Program-made: the position numbers and the translations under genes
Assembly: GCF_910592395.1 (NCBI RefSeq)
Contig: NC_088322.1
Span: 14,877,431 to 14,937,430 of the forward strand
DNA from: Lineus longissimus
Taxonomy: Eukaryota; Nemertea; Pilidiophora; Heteronemertea; Lineidae
Length of the DNA stretch: 60,000 nt
Reading direction: 5' to 3'
The notes under the pieces: generated by a model
Told to the model about the DNA's origin: nothing
Database searches by the model: none
Seen by the model: only the letters and a program-made list of their open reading frames with translations
Shown: one piece after another, positions 46,101-58,061 of the stretch
Layout of the letters: each line of letters opens with the position of its first letter
How positions within the stretch are numbered: position 1 is the stretch's first letter

Positions 46101-49100
46101 CCAATTTCTGAGTTCTGTTTCGTGAATCGACCAGTCATTGCATTCAAATCATCAGCCACCGATTCCACCAGAACAATTTGAAAAGAGCGATCAAAATAAG
46201 TCCTCCGCTCAAGGTCACGGGTCATCGGCATGCGTTCGAGACACAATGGAAACGTAGGTCTTCCATTGTTGTATAGGGTATATAATGGATAATAATATGA
46301 AGTGCGGGCCTTGCACCCCTCAAAATGAACTAGTCTTTTGTCTGTTTCTTTTGGGTCGTCACTTGCCTTTCCTGGTAAGCATGTAGTTTGTTGTTGTTGT
46401 CGAGATGAACGCTCCTTGTCAGGAAATAAAAAATGAAAACGAGGTTGGCAGTGTAGTAAACTGGTAGTTGTCTTCCTGGTGCCGTTGACCATTTCGACAT
46501 ACTGCATTTTCTAAAAGAACTTTGGAAATGTGTCATCCGTCGTAAATATACTTGGTGACTTCCACATAAAATCTTGATATTGGTTTCACATGCGAAAAAC
46601 TTAGTTTTTGAATGCGTGTTGCGGTGAATTATTCATTGGATTCTGCTGGAAGGTGGAAGTTTTATCGTTTCTGTCGAATGGTTGATTGCCACAAAAGCAT
46701 TTCTCAATCTTCGTGGATGGTCTTGACAGATTAATAAAAGTATAGATTTCTTGATGAGTTAACCTTTTTGCAATACATGTATCTACTGGAACGTTTGGTG
46801 AAATATTCAGTAGGTTGATCATCACGTTGATAGGGGCGGACGTATACGTCATTCAGCTGTCATACCACTAGTCCGTGGTAATCGAAGAGAGCAATGAATA
46901 ATTTGCTGAAATCCATTAGTAATGGTCAAAGATGACAAAAACGAAACGAAATGATTTGATGGTGCCATTCTTAAGAACTCCCTTTTAAAATTACTACTGT
47001 TGCTACTACTACTGCGCTGGGTATGGTTTCTAACCTGTCCCCAAACAGTTCTTACTATACGACTGCTTTTACCAAGAAGATTTTGTTCTAAAATCCCATC
47101 GAAGTGGCATTATCGCAATCCTCTTTTATAACTGCACAAATCCAATGATACGAGCTGTCATCTGCATTTTGAAATAATACCCCAGCTTATACGTCATGGT
47201 ATTTCAAAAATAAAAAAAGTTGCCCCCAAAAAAGAACAACTTATTTCGTATTCATTTCGTAGGTCACTACTACTGCTGTATCATTATAACGTTACTCTTC
47301 TTCAAAAGATATAATTTTAACCACGTTAGCTGCTAAGTTCAAACAGACTTTTGATCTTCGACATCGCCTATCGTATCACTTAGGTTACGGCTTGTAGGCC
47401 TACAATGCACTGATAAATGTTATCACCTTTAATTCTTCTGTCTGTACGTGCCTACGTATTTCAAATAAAAGATCCTAATTCATTACGAAATAGCTGCTTT
47501 CAATTTACGTTTGTGTCCATTCTGTTCCTTCTCGATCGCGGAGGGCTTCTTTGATGATCTAACGCCTGGTGTCAATTCAAACCGTTGTTTACGCCGATTT
47601 CATGAAAGGACTTTAAACATTTCAAGGAATATCCTTCCACTCCAAGGTCGTGGTTGAGAAACACTGTCAACAAGATCAAACCGTGTCACAATAACAAGTT
47701 AACGCAGTCTAAGACTTTACGGGGCTTTCGAATGAGAACGGACCACCGGAAGATGCGCAGAAAAGGCGACACGTACGTGTACACCCAATGGTCTGATATA
47801 CAGCCATAGATCGTATATTCGCGACATTTCTTCAGCAAGATGGACCGAAAGTCAAACGTAATTAGGTCTCCACTTCCTCCTTTAATTCTACCGCACCGAT
47901 GATGCAGGTTTGGCGTCTTACATCCTGACGTAATCAGTGGTTTTAAATACTCCGATGTGGGAGTATCAAAGACCTGTATCTCAGGCCAGATGGGCATCTT
48001 ATGGTTGCCCATTCAGCACTTCAATGTTGTTGGCAGAATTTGAGGATGACCACACAGTCTAGCGGAGTTCACCTGCTTTTCCTATATCAAAATGACCCTC
48101 TATGAGCGGCGAAAGCATCAACGAGTTGTATTGTTATGGAACAAGATGTTGAATAGGAGATCTATTTTACTCGAGTAGGAGTTCCGTGTTAGCAGATCAC
48201 ACAAGTGATGAGGTCGATGAACATTCTCCGCAGCAGTCATGATATTCAACGTGATCAAATATAGACTTCCGGTCATGCGCAAGGAGGCTGGTCGAGAAAG
48301 TTACCGGATTCAAAGACCAATCACGGAAACATTAATTAGGACACCATCCTGTGCATGCGCAATGATCAATGTTTTTGCCTACACGGTTTTTGTAATGTAA
48401 CATTACAGTAAATCTTTTCTGTCAATTGGATTTACTCTGAGGAAAATGACCTCGAATAATTCTGATTTATTCCACGGGATTTTAGTTAACCTGGTGATAA
48501 TCTGATTTAGTGGTTCTGCTCGATGCAAGATAAGGAACGTTTATTAAGCATAAAGAAACAAAAACAGGGCATGGCTGCACGTACTTTAACACGCGTAGAA
48601 TTCCCAGCATGGCCACCACGGTAGCCATCTTGGATTGCGCTTCCGCTCAATAAATCACAAGATGCATCAACCATGTTCATCTTATTCATTCACCGCAGTC
48701 TTTATCATTATGCCGATCCATGTTCGGACAAACCAGTCAATTTTCAGACAAACGTATTAGTCAGGTTCGTTTCTATCGATATGTTGTCTTGGATAGATAG
48801 AGCTAAGTGCTTTTCTGCCCGTTAAGCAAGAGTTCGGGTCTATCGAGACATCGTAAAGCCCTCTGGAGTACGTCCGCTTATAAAAATGCCGATAACAATG
48901 GTCAAATATGATTGTCTGTATGTACACAAATACTTATGTCAGCCAAACAACCATTCGAGGCCTGATCTATTGTAGTGGATGAACACTGGGACTATACCGG
49001 TATTCTAGTTAGTCACAGGATAGATCGATTCTTTCTGACTAGGCCTACTGGTACTAGATAGTATTTAACAATATTATTGTAAATTATTGTATGGCTTCCC

Positions 49101-49132
49101 TTGGAGTAAATAGAACGTTCTATCTACTCCAA
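49101..49132. repeat. 32-bp near-perfect palindrome
   Basis: TTGGAGTAAATAGAAC joined directly to GTTCTATCTACTCCAA; 15 of 16 pairs match. A third ACTCCAA copy follows at about 49143. An AATAAA lies at 49257. Confidence 0.9.
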
Positions 49133-50570
49133 CGTTTTGTTCACTCCAAGAGCTTCCGAACAATTTCACCGGTCTCCGCCTTGTACATTCATGTAACGTT
49201 AATTTGTGTATCATTGTGTGTTCTACTGTTGCATTGTCTATCTTGTTAGATTGAGCAATAAAATTACTTACTAACTATACGTTAGAATGTTTGGGGAACA
49301 AAGGATTCTATTAATGCGCTTTAATCTACGATAGGGCCAGCCAGCTGTGAATAGAAACGATTCAATAGAGCTGAACCCAATCAACTTAGACTAATGTTCA
49401 GTTTTGGAACAGTGATACACTGTCGCTTTTTTGAACTTTTTAAACTGTGGATGGCTTCTTAATAGCCAAGATGGTTGACCATAAGATGATTCTTGTGGGC
49501 GATTCTGTTGGGCGAGTGGTGTCATGGCCATTTCTTTTGGACAAGAAACCTCGCTGAGCGAGTGATCATCACCGTTTGAACCTAGATCTACTTTATGGAT
49601 AACGCTTTCAAAGCCAGGAATAAACATCGTGTCGCTTGGAAATAGCTGGTTTTCTTTAAGACTTCCTTAATATCATCTTTGCTATTTTCAAAGAAGGACG
49701 AAAGGCAGTAGTTATAGGGGATGAAATTTGTCATCTTCGGGTGATTAATATGCACAATTAGGGGGCTTGATCGTGTTTAATTCAGCAAGTATTCCTCGTA
49801 ATGCATACATTGTTTTGTTGCACTGCCAGATGGGAGAGACCCCTATCGGTGACTTAGTGTAACCTATCTGACCTACATGATTCCTTCCTATGGACAGCCT
49901 TTAATGTTGTGATGTGCAATATATCCGCGGCAGTAGTTAAAGCCGAATATATTTCGTGATGAAGACCGGCTAAGCCTGGGTACACACACGGCCGAATACA
50001 GACATGAGGGCAATGACCATCAAATTAAAAACATGTCGATTATTGCCATGAATCTCCTGATAATCGGACTCATAGCTAAGACAGTTAGGACAATTTCATA
50101 GAAAAACTGTTTTAATTCATTAAGAATCTTAGCTTGAAACACTGTTTGTTCATATTCACAGGAAGAGAGAAATGCAAACTAGATCAGTTTGTCATAGACA
50201 AAGTAATTCTCAGCACTTATAAGATTTTTGAGATTAAGATTAAGAAGCAAATTACGGATCAAGTAGTCTGATAGAAAAATTACCTTTTGCATAGTTACAA
50301 TTTTTGATCCTGACAATAGAACGAAACCAACGAGGGTATTAAAAGAATAATGGATGAAAAAAATTAATCAAATACGAGACATTTTTCAGAGCAATGTTTT
50401 CGATTTCAAATGTCAGGTTCGTATGTAAATTTTTTGATCGGCATATGCACGATTACATGTAGGTATCAGCATTGAACAAAACTTTGCTAAAAATAGAAGA
50501 AAAAAACAACAATTTAATTGACTGTACAGTTTAGAAATACACTGCACAACTTATTCGATATACACGTACT

Positions 50571-50584
50571 TATATATATATATA
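50571..50584. repeat. (TA)7 microsatellite
   Basis: Fourteen alternating T/A bases. Confidence 0.9.
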
Positions 50585-52555
50585 CATGTATATCTCCAAA
50601 TGAGGTATGGGCTTGATGTTGTCCCTTTTCATCAAACCAATAAGAAACAAAATCAATTCTTTGTCTGCAAACTTCATCATTAATATCGCTTTGTAAATGT
50701 TCTTGTGTTTCTCGCTATCGAATGTCGTCTGGCGATAAGCGGCCATCTTGATCTGGTAAACTAATATCGGAAGACGAGCGCTAAGTAGGTTCTTATTGGT
50801 CAATACTACTACGCTGGCGAGGCTTTGAGATTCTTAGGACTGACCTTGTCCATTAGTTCTATGAAAAATCACGAAGATATTTCAAAGGTCTGTTGTTCGG
50901 TTTTTCGACGTAATCCGTACTTGTATTGAAACTTTGGGAAAATGTCCATTGAATATGTACAATACTACAAAGCATTCCGATCAATAGGCCCATGAAAGAT
51001 GACGCTTGACAAATGCCACCGGTGTATAAGTTGACATGGTACAGTGAAGAACTTTGTGAGGGCACCTTGACCCAAGGTCAGGTCAAAGATTACAGACATG
51101 ATGAAGGTGAAGTAAAAGATACTTTGCTGGTTCATCAAGAAGGACGATTTAGCAGGCGCGTTGATGACCTGCTGATGAAAGTGGAGGTTATAAAAAGTGG
51201 CTTTGCGGGTTCATCTAGAACAAAGTTTCGACCCGCACATCGGTGTCCGTAACTCATCATTTCTATGCGAAGCTAAATGATGAAGGGATGCGCTGGTCAT
51301 GTGTCAGGGCGAGGTGTGCCCCAAAGGGGATCAACAGATGCGTCACTGTTGACCAGCTTGCTTTGCGTGAGGTCCCAAGGGGATATAAACTGAGATAGCG
51401 GCAAGGCCGAATCTACCTTTCGTAATAGACAATTGATAACTTGCATTGGCAATTAACTCTGAGAAGTACATCCCGGTTGGCCTAACTGTATATGATACAG
51501 TGAATGTTACAGTACAGTAATCCAATCTGTATTGGTCTCCTTTATCTTAAACGGGCAACAAAAACGACACGTTGACGACTTGATGACCTCTCATTGGCCG
51601 AATATTCTCAATCTGAATCTCACTTCTACGTGAGCAAAATATCTCGTTGACCCATACTATTTGTCGAGTTTTATCTCAGTAACTAGCTGCCATGGGAGTA
51701 CTCAATACGACTACTTCACAGTGCATTTCCTCATATGTACTCATCATCACATACAGTGATAAAATATCACCTATTTGGAGAAACTGTCGCTTTGGCAGCA
51801 ATAAAGAAAGTAATCTCAACGTTTAGGCCTACAGCGCTGTATTTTGCGATATTTACAGGTGAAATACTGTCAGGCTTTTCATTGCGCTATACTAACCAAT
51901 GAAGTTAATCGAATACCACTGCTGTTACATCAATGTTGAAGACAAGATCAACTGTCTTAACATTTTGTCAGCCGAAATTTCTTCTGAAAGTTTCATTCTT
52001 TTGATCGGATGAGCCTCACCTCTGACCTTTAAATGCAATTCAGTCAAGAGACCTACAGACATTTACAACACATTCCCTCCACAGGACTCCCCTAAAGAAA
52101 CTGCATTGCATCCCATGAGAAATTGCCAAATTACCAGTTTAGCTTCTGGAAAACAATTTGAACAGCGGATAAAAACCTGGATAGGAAGCCAGCGAAATTG
52201 CAAATGGCCGCGCTGTAATTTTCGCTGCGTCACATCCGGGGTTTGTCAGTATGGAGGAGGTGTTGCGCTTCGTCTCTCTCCCGCAATCATGGCTTTCTGC
52301 GGTAATAACTGGTCTAAACTCTTTCGTTGCTGTGAAGATCACGGCAATCAGGTGGCTGAGTATCCGATTCTTGGTACTGGTTACTTAATTAGAGCTCTTA
52401 CATGTTGCGGCGTAGGTTTTAAATGGGTGGGAAATTCTTACTAACAAATTAATCCGTTCCGTTGCAGTTGAGAAAGCAGAACCCTTCGCGTATTGCCCAC
52501 GTGCGATCACCTGATCGTCATTTTGACCAATCAGCTTTCGTGTATCTTATTGACT

Positions 52556-52620
52556 TCTTCATCATCATCATCAGCATCATCAGCATCATTACCCAGTGAG
52601 CATCATCGCTGCATCAGCAT
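52556..52620. repeat. Imperfect (ATC)n / (AGC) trinucleotide tract
   Basis: Mostly ATC triplets interrupted by AGC; interrupted after 52590 and resuming to 52620. Confidence 0.85.
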
Positions 52621-54172
52621 AATGGTTCGGTTCATGACAGTTTCGGTGTTTCGTCGCCACTTTCAGACTTCTAGCAGACCGGAACTATATTTATTGATGT
52701 CGTTCTTTTTGATTGGCCAATGTGACAACAACAGTGGCTTGTGATTGGTCATCCTGAGGAACTCCTGATTTCCATTGGATGGTGACTGGTTTACATGCTG
52801 CTACTATCACGGTGAAACAGGATTGATTGTTTCATGATTCAACAAGACAAGAAAACCCGCAAAAGCTCCTCATGTATTCTTACATCAGTGACCGATCTAT
52901 GATTCATTGCCGATTTGGAAAATGTGAATGAAGTCGTAATATCGTCATGAGCTTTGTGAGCTTAACTGGAATTCTTAGACACAGAAAGGACTCGTATAAT
53001 CTGTGAAGGTCGTACGCGATTTGATAAGAAACATGACACTCAATGCAGTTAAGCCGGGGCAAGGTGGTATTAAAAAGGGGCAACGAAGTCGGCATCAGCT
53101 GAGCAGGTTTGAATCCGCTCACCCAGTAATACATCATCTTATGCGATCGGTTTGTCATGTAATCGCCAGTTGTTTCAATAAAGACTTTATAAGTTGCCGG
53201 CAATTCTACCGAGTGAAGAGAGAAAGAGACATTGCTTTCTGATAGAGCGTCTGGTTTCAACCTTTTGAGATTCTACGACAAATGTTACCTGTTCTCGCGT
53301 AAACTGCTCCGTCTAAAAAAGCCGATGCCCGTTACTCCACCCCAGGACTTCGTTGTTCTTATTGGTATGGTATGGTAATGGTATTTAAAAGCCCTAGATA
53401 ATAAGGAAGCGGTCGATATAATATTGGTAGACCATGCGAAAGCATCTCACACAGTCCCACACTCTAGATCCCACTCAGTGGTGTGCAAATGAGCGTGTCA
53501 CGAGCACGCCGGAGATGCAGAATTGAGCAGTTGTGATTGGACAATCCATCGGAACGAACCCCTCTTTTTTCTTTCGGAAATGTCAGCGAATAGGAAAAAG
53601 TTGGTTGAGTGGTGGTGCCCTTTCACTGCCCTTTAATCAACGAAGACGAGAGATTGTCAAACAAAATAGCAGCAGTCGAAATGAAATGTAAACACTAAAC
53701 CTGTTGATACGTTATTACAATCGGGAGAAGCAGACGATAACTCGTGACCTCATATTCAATTACCAGGAGTGAAGGTTTTGACACCTTTTTTCGCAAGGGA
53801 ACCACGTGATATCATGAAATTATTCGACGTCTCTGTGCATGACTGCTGGAGATGCATGGTCACTCAAAAGATGCAGACACTGATAGCGCATCAGCTACGA
53901 TTGCCAAGAACCAATCAAAAATCACCTTGCATAGTTTTAGGATGACGTTATCTGACGATGAATTTCATTGGCTAGTTTCCCAGCGGATACAGCTTATGCA
54001 GCAAACACCACTGTGTCACCAGCTACATAACGAAACCAGTCTGTCTACTTTACGAATGCTGCCTTATCCTCCAAAAAATAACAACGCCAGGGTCGTATTT
54101 AGCGAGGAGGGAGAGATGGCGCTGAAAAACGTGTTTTTCATGTGCCTTTTTGGGACGAAAAGTGATCTTGTG

Positions 54173-54186
54173 CCCCCCCCCCCCCC
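54173..54186. repeat. C14 homopolymer
   Basis: Fourteen consecutive C. Length may be inaccurate in any assembly. Confidence 0.9.
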
Positions 54187-54503
54187 AGAATGCCTACTGC
54201 CCCCAGGACCAACACGTTAAATTCGGCCCTGAGAGCACTACCACGCCTCTAAAGCTAACATCCCCCAGTGGTCACAAATCGATTAGCCACAATTTAGTAC
54301 GAAGACAATGGCCATGTTTATGACTTTATCTCGTCCCTGGTGTTTGTCACTTCAATCTTTATTTATTGTCGCAATAACTTGGTGAGGCATGTGCTGGTGA
54401 ACAGGATTACTGCTACTGGCAGTCTACAGGGTGTATCAGAAGAGGGTGGTGTTCCAAGATAAAGCTCAGTAATAATGACTGCCAGTTAGGCCTTACGACC
54501 CCC

Positions 54504-54652
54504 ATGAAGGCTGTCTGGTGGGGGGTCGATGTTATCAAGGTTTCCCCTGGTAACCCTCTGATAGAAGGTGAATTTAGGCCCAGATGCGAGCGGGCTTCGT
54601 TTAATGACAATGAACAGTGTATTGGGCTCGGCCTGAATGCTCTAACTGCGAG
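54504..54652. repeat. Dispersed repeat, copy 2
   Basis: Same orientation as the copy at 41182-41325, about 75% identical. The internal inverted pair is weaker (GAATTTAGGCC / GGCCTGAATG). Confidence 0.75.
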
Positions 54653-56339
54653 CTACAATGGAAGACGCAAAATAATGTAAAGAGAAACCTCACTTAAAAA
54701 GAAAATGTAAATTTTTATTTCGAAGCCTTCAACGTATAGAGAAAATAACACTAAAATACATTATTTTATGTGTCTGGTTTCTTCTAAATCTGCCAGACCC
54801 GACAGGTTTAATCAGATTTCTCCCAAAGGCATCCTCTTGATACATTGGCATTCAAATTGCCACCATTCATTGATTTTCATGTCCCCAGTATTTATCATGA
54901 TCTTATCGATCGACTGTTATTATATTGTTACGTTTGTTTCCAAGGTTGTAAATTGCCTCCGTCACTTGTCGCCGATACGTGAAGTGAACTCGTCACGATT
55001 CTGGCCACAACCGTGGTTTAATCAACGAACAAAGAATGATTTGGAACGATCCACTTTCCCTATTTTTTGTCGTCCTCCTCGCGCCTGACCGAACTCTATT
55101 TAAATTGATGACGACGTTTCACCCCTGCTTGGATCGGCCGCCATTGCCTCCGAATGACGCTGACTGGCGAAGCTTTGAGACAAGGTTAGAATCGTACATT
55201 AAAACACTTATTTTGAGATGGTTTTCCTTTCAAAACGACATATGTATTTTAAATTTATCACAAAGAAGTGAGTACGAATCTATGGTCGTTGCTATTTTCA
55301 GTCAAACGCTATGAAAAGGAAATCAAATACCGCAATATGACTTTATTGAATTAAATGGGCAAATTGAATGTCTTGGGAATATCGGGTTCGCGTTCAAAGA
55401 CTAAATACTTGGCAAGATATAAGTATTCTCTTTGTCTAGACCGAGAACATAGTTTTGGTCATATATCAAATACCAGAGGACTGAAACGAGATGGAGATTG
55501 ACTATGTTGTGCCCCTGGGGACGGCGTTCACACTGGATAAATTGACAAGTGGCGATTGGTCAATTTGAGGAACACGGACAGAGGTCTTGTGGGAATTTGG
55601 GCAATCACCCGGCTGATGCTTATTTTGTCATGTTAACAGTTGTAGTGTCTTAGAAAAATGACCAATTTGGGCGGAAAAAATCTGTCGGACGTCATTCCGG
55701 TTCATTGTTATTGACAAATTGGGACTTTTTTTTCTAGGATTCGCCGCGGTTTACGTGCATTGTTCACAGGTGTCCCCAGAGCCATATGTTTTTTTATCTG
55801 GGTAGCAATTGAAACAACATTTCGCATCAAATCAACGGGTGACAAGGTTTGTATCCAGGCATTTTGGGACAGAAGCAGTTTTCGCGGCAGCTGCAATCTT
55901 GTCATCTGGCGGTCGCATCGACGCATTCGTAAAACACACAGATGTAAATAAAAAACCGCTACATGAAAATACTCTTAATGATTGTGACATTATGTCAGGA
56001 AATGACGAAAGTGCAACTTGGGGCTTAAATGCAAGGAATCTTAGGTTGGTTTGTGCTGCAAAAATTCGATTCCGGTCTCAAACGCAATATTTCGTTAAGT
56101 TGCATTCTGCGGAGCACGATTTCCGTGGAAGTCAAGGAAGACGTTTTCAAGAATCCATTTTATCATTTAAGGGCATGAAATAAGGAAATGACACACAAAT
56201 GATGTTTTCTTGGGTAATTTGAGTCTGGTGTACAAAGTTGTCGTAGTAACGATTTCCACTTTGTGGTTTAAACATCCGTAAGAAGAGGCACAACTCGGTA
56301 AATTCATTAGAATGTTCAATTAGGTTTCGATAACTGTGC

Positions 56340-56932
56340 TCTGCCATGGTGATGTGGATGACGTCATTGGCGCAAAAACTATTTCTTTTGACCCTGTTGA
56401 CCTCGCGTCAAATTTTTTAAATGAAAGCCAATCAAACATTGAAATCAACTGCGAACATTTTCTATAAAATCACCGAGCTATATAAATACGATATACTGAG
56501 AAAAATGTGTGGAAATATTGAATTATACGGTTACCTTGGAACTCTTTGTACCCAATTACTCTTCCGCCAGCGTGACCTAGTCACAATCATGGCGCCTACC
56601 TCTGAGGCTAGTCTTCAGTTTGCAGAAAATCTCTGGTTTAACATTAAAGCCCTGGTGGCTCAGTGGTTAGAGCGTTGCGCTATAGATTCGGTCGGCGGTC
56701 ACGGGTTCGAACCCCGGGGAATCTATGTTTTCATTTTTTAAAACGTTTCACTTTTCATCCATGAGCGTTTATCAGGCGCGGATTCGAATTAGATTCGACC
56801 CCTGGTGAATCTATTTATTCGTGTTTTTTAAAGTGTTTTGCTATTGTTCATCTATGAACAGTTATCAGGCGTGGATCAAAGGGGGCGCACCAGACGCTCG
56901 CCCCCCCTAAGTTATATAGAATCTTTGAAATT
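56340..56932 (+). repeat. Long direct repeat with tRNA-like module, copy 1
   Basis: 593 bp, highly similar to 57465-58061. Order: CATTGGCG(C/T)AAAAAC segment, TATATAAATAC TATA-like box (about 56480), an ATGGCGCC segment, the tRNA-like block (56649-56723), then two tandem units of about 90-115 bp that both contain ATCTATGAAC/ATCCATGAGC, TTATCAGGCG and a B-box-like TTCGA(A)CCCC. Confidence 0.85.
56649..56723 (+). pseudogene. tRNA-derived SINE-type module, copy 1
   Basis: A box TGGCTCAGTGG and B box GGTTCGAACCC at tRNA spacing. Acceptor and anticodon stems do not pair, so it is not a working tRNA. Typical of tRNA-derived SINE heads. Confidence 0.75.
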
Positions 56933-57464
56933 GACCATGAAATTTTGGAACACACACGTCCAGGAATTTTGATAAGAAATGCAGTGCACTCTCCCTCTTC
57001 TTCCAGTTCCTGGATCCGCCAGTCCTCTTTAACCATCATCATTATCATCGTTATCAATATTATCATGAAGAAACCCCTTCACCCGCGAACTTTTCAAGCT
57101 GAAGTACACACTGATTCCAGGTGTTCGAGCACTCTAGAGAATGGTTTGACTATTAGTCGGTGGCTAAAATTCCCGAGGGTACATTTAGGCCAACAACTGT
57201 TTCGGTTAATCAAGTCATGTCAAACCAATCTCACATTACAAGCTAAATTCATTATCAGTGATGAGCATTTAGTTTGTTTCAACATGATGAGCAGGTGGAT
57301 CAATTCAAATTACATATCATCTGCCTCCATGGTCACCTAAATCCTACACCCAAATTGTGCCTTCAAATCACGTGCACGGAGCTTTATAAATACGATTGCC
57401 CTGTGCATGCGCACTTCCGACTTCAACTCGATTCTGAGAGAATCGACTCGAATCTCAATACAAA
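56933..57464. other. Sequence between the two long direct repeats
   Basis: Unique. Holds a short (ATC)n-like tract (about 57036-57066), and a GGAGCTTTATAAATACGATT stretch followed by the NRF-1-like GTGCATGCGCAC (about 57377-57413). That stretch resembles the TATA region of the flanking repeats. Confidence 0.5.
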
Positions 57465-58061
57465 TCTGCCATGGCTGACATCATTGGCGTAAAAAAACTA
57501 TTTCTTTTGACCCTGTTGACCTCGCGTCAAAAACATTTTTAAGAAAGCCTTTCAAACATTGAAATCAACTGCGAACATTTTCTATAAAATCACCGAGCTA
57601 TATAAATACTATATGCTGAGAAAAATGTGTGGAAATATTGAATTATACGATTGCCTTGGAACTATTTGCACCCAATTACTCTTCCGCCAGCGTGACCTCG
57701 TCACAATCATGGCGCCTACCTCTGAGGGCTCGTCTTCAGTTTGCAGAAAATCTCCGGTCAAACATTAAAGCCCTGGTGGCTCAGTGGTTAGAGCGTTGTG
57801 CTATAGATTCGGCCGGCGGTCACGGGTTCGAACGCCGGCGAATATTTTTTTCCTTTTTTTAAAACTTTTTCTTCACATTTTTCATCCATGAGCGCTTATC
57901 AGGCGCGGATTCGAATTAGATTCGACCCCTGGCAAATCTATTTATTCGTTTTTTTAAAAAGTTTTCTTGCTATTTTTTATCTATGAACGTTTATCAGGCG
58001 CGGATCCATGGGGGTGCACCAGACGCTCGCCCCCTATTAGTGATATAGCGTCTTTGAAATA
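57465..58061 (+). repeat. Long direct repeat with tRNA-like module, copy 2
   Basis: 597 bp; starts at TCTGCCATGG and ends at about TCTTTGAAAT, 1,125 bp downstream of copy 1. Small indels (for example GAGGGCTCG for GAGGCTAG) break any shared reading frame, arguing against coding. Confidence 0.85.
57770..57843 (+). pseudogene. tRNA-derived SINE-type module, copy 2
   Basis: A box TGGCTCAGTGG; B box GGTTCGAACGC (one change from copy 1). A T-rich run follows at once (AATATTTTTTTCC), able to end Pol III transcription. Confidence 0.75.

Larger units (their letters stand above)
38673..56339. other. Long gene-free stretch with scattered repeats
   Basis: No protein family recognised. The longest frame (45950-46507, minus, 185 codons) is only slightly above chance length and has no motifs. 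Frames at 51013-51252 and 55809-56183 (+) look somewhat protein-like but were not recognised. Structures are listed separately (40.4, 41.2, 43.0, 49.1, 50.6, 52.6, 54.2 and 54.5 kb). A mixed-orientation AAGGTCA group lies at 51064-51088. Confidence 0.5.

Noticed and set aside
45950-46507. 185-codon open frame, minus strand
   Set aside because: My estimate of the longest chance frame in 60 kb at this composition is about 150-160 codons, so this is barely longer. The translation shows no family motif.
51013-51252. 80-codon frame with protein-like composition
   Set aside because: No family features; a mixed-orientation AAGGTCA group inside it suggests non-coding DNA.
56421-56741. Open frame across the tRNA-like module
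   Set aside because: The translation is the usual read-through of a tRNA-derived SINE, and the second repeat copy has a frameshift.
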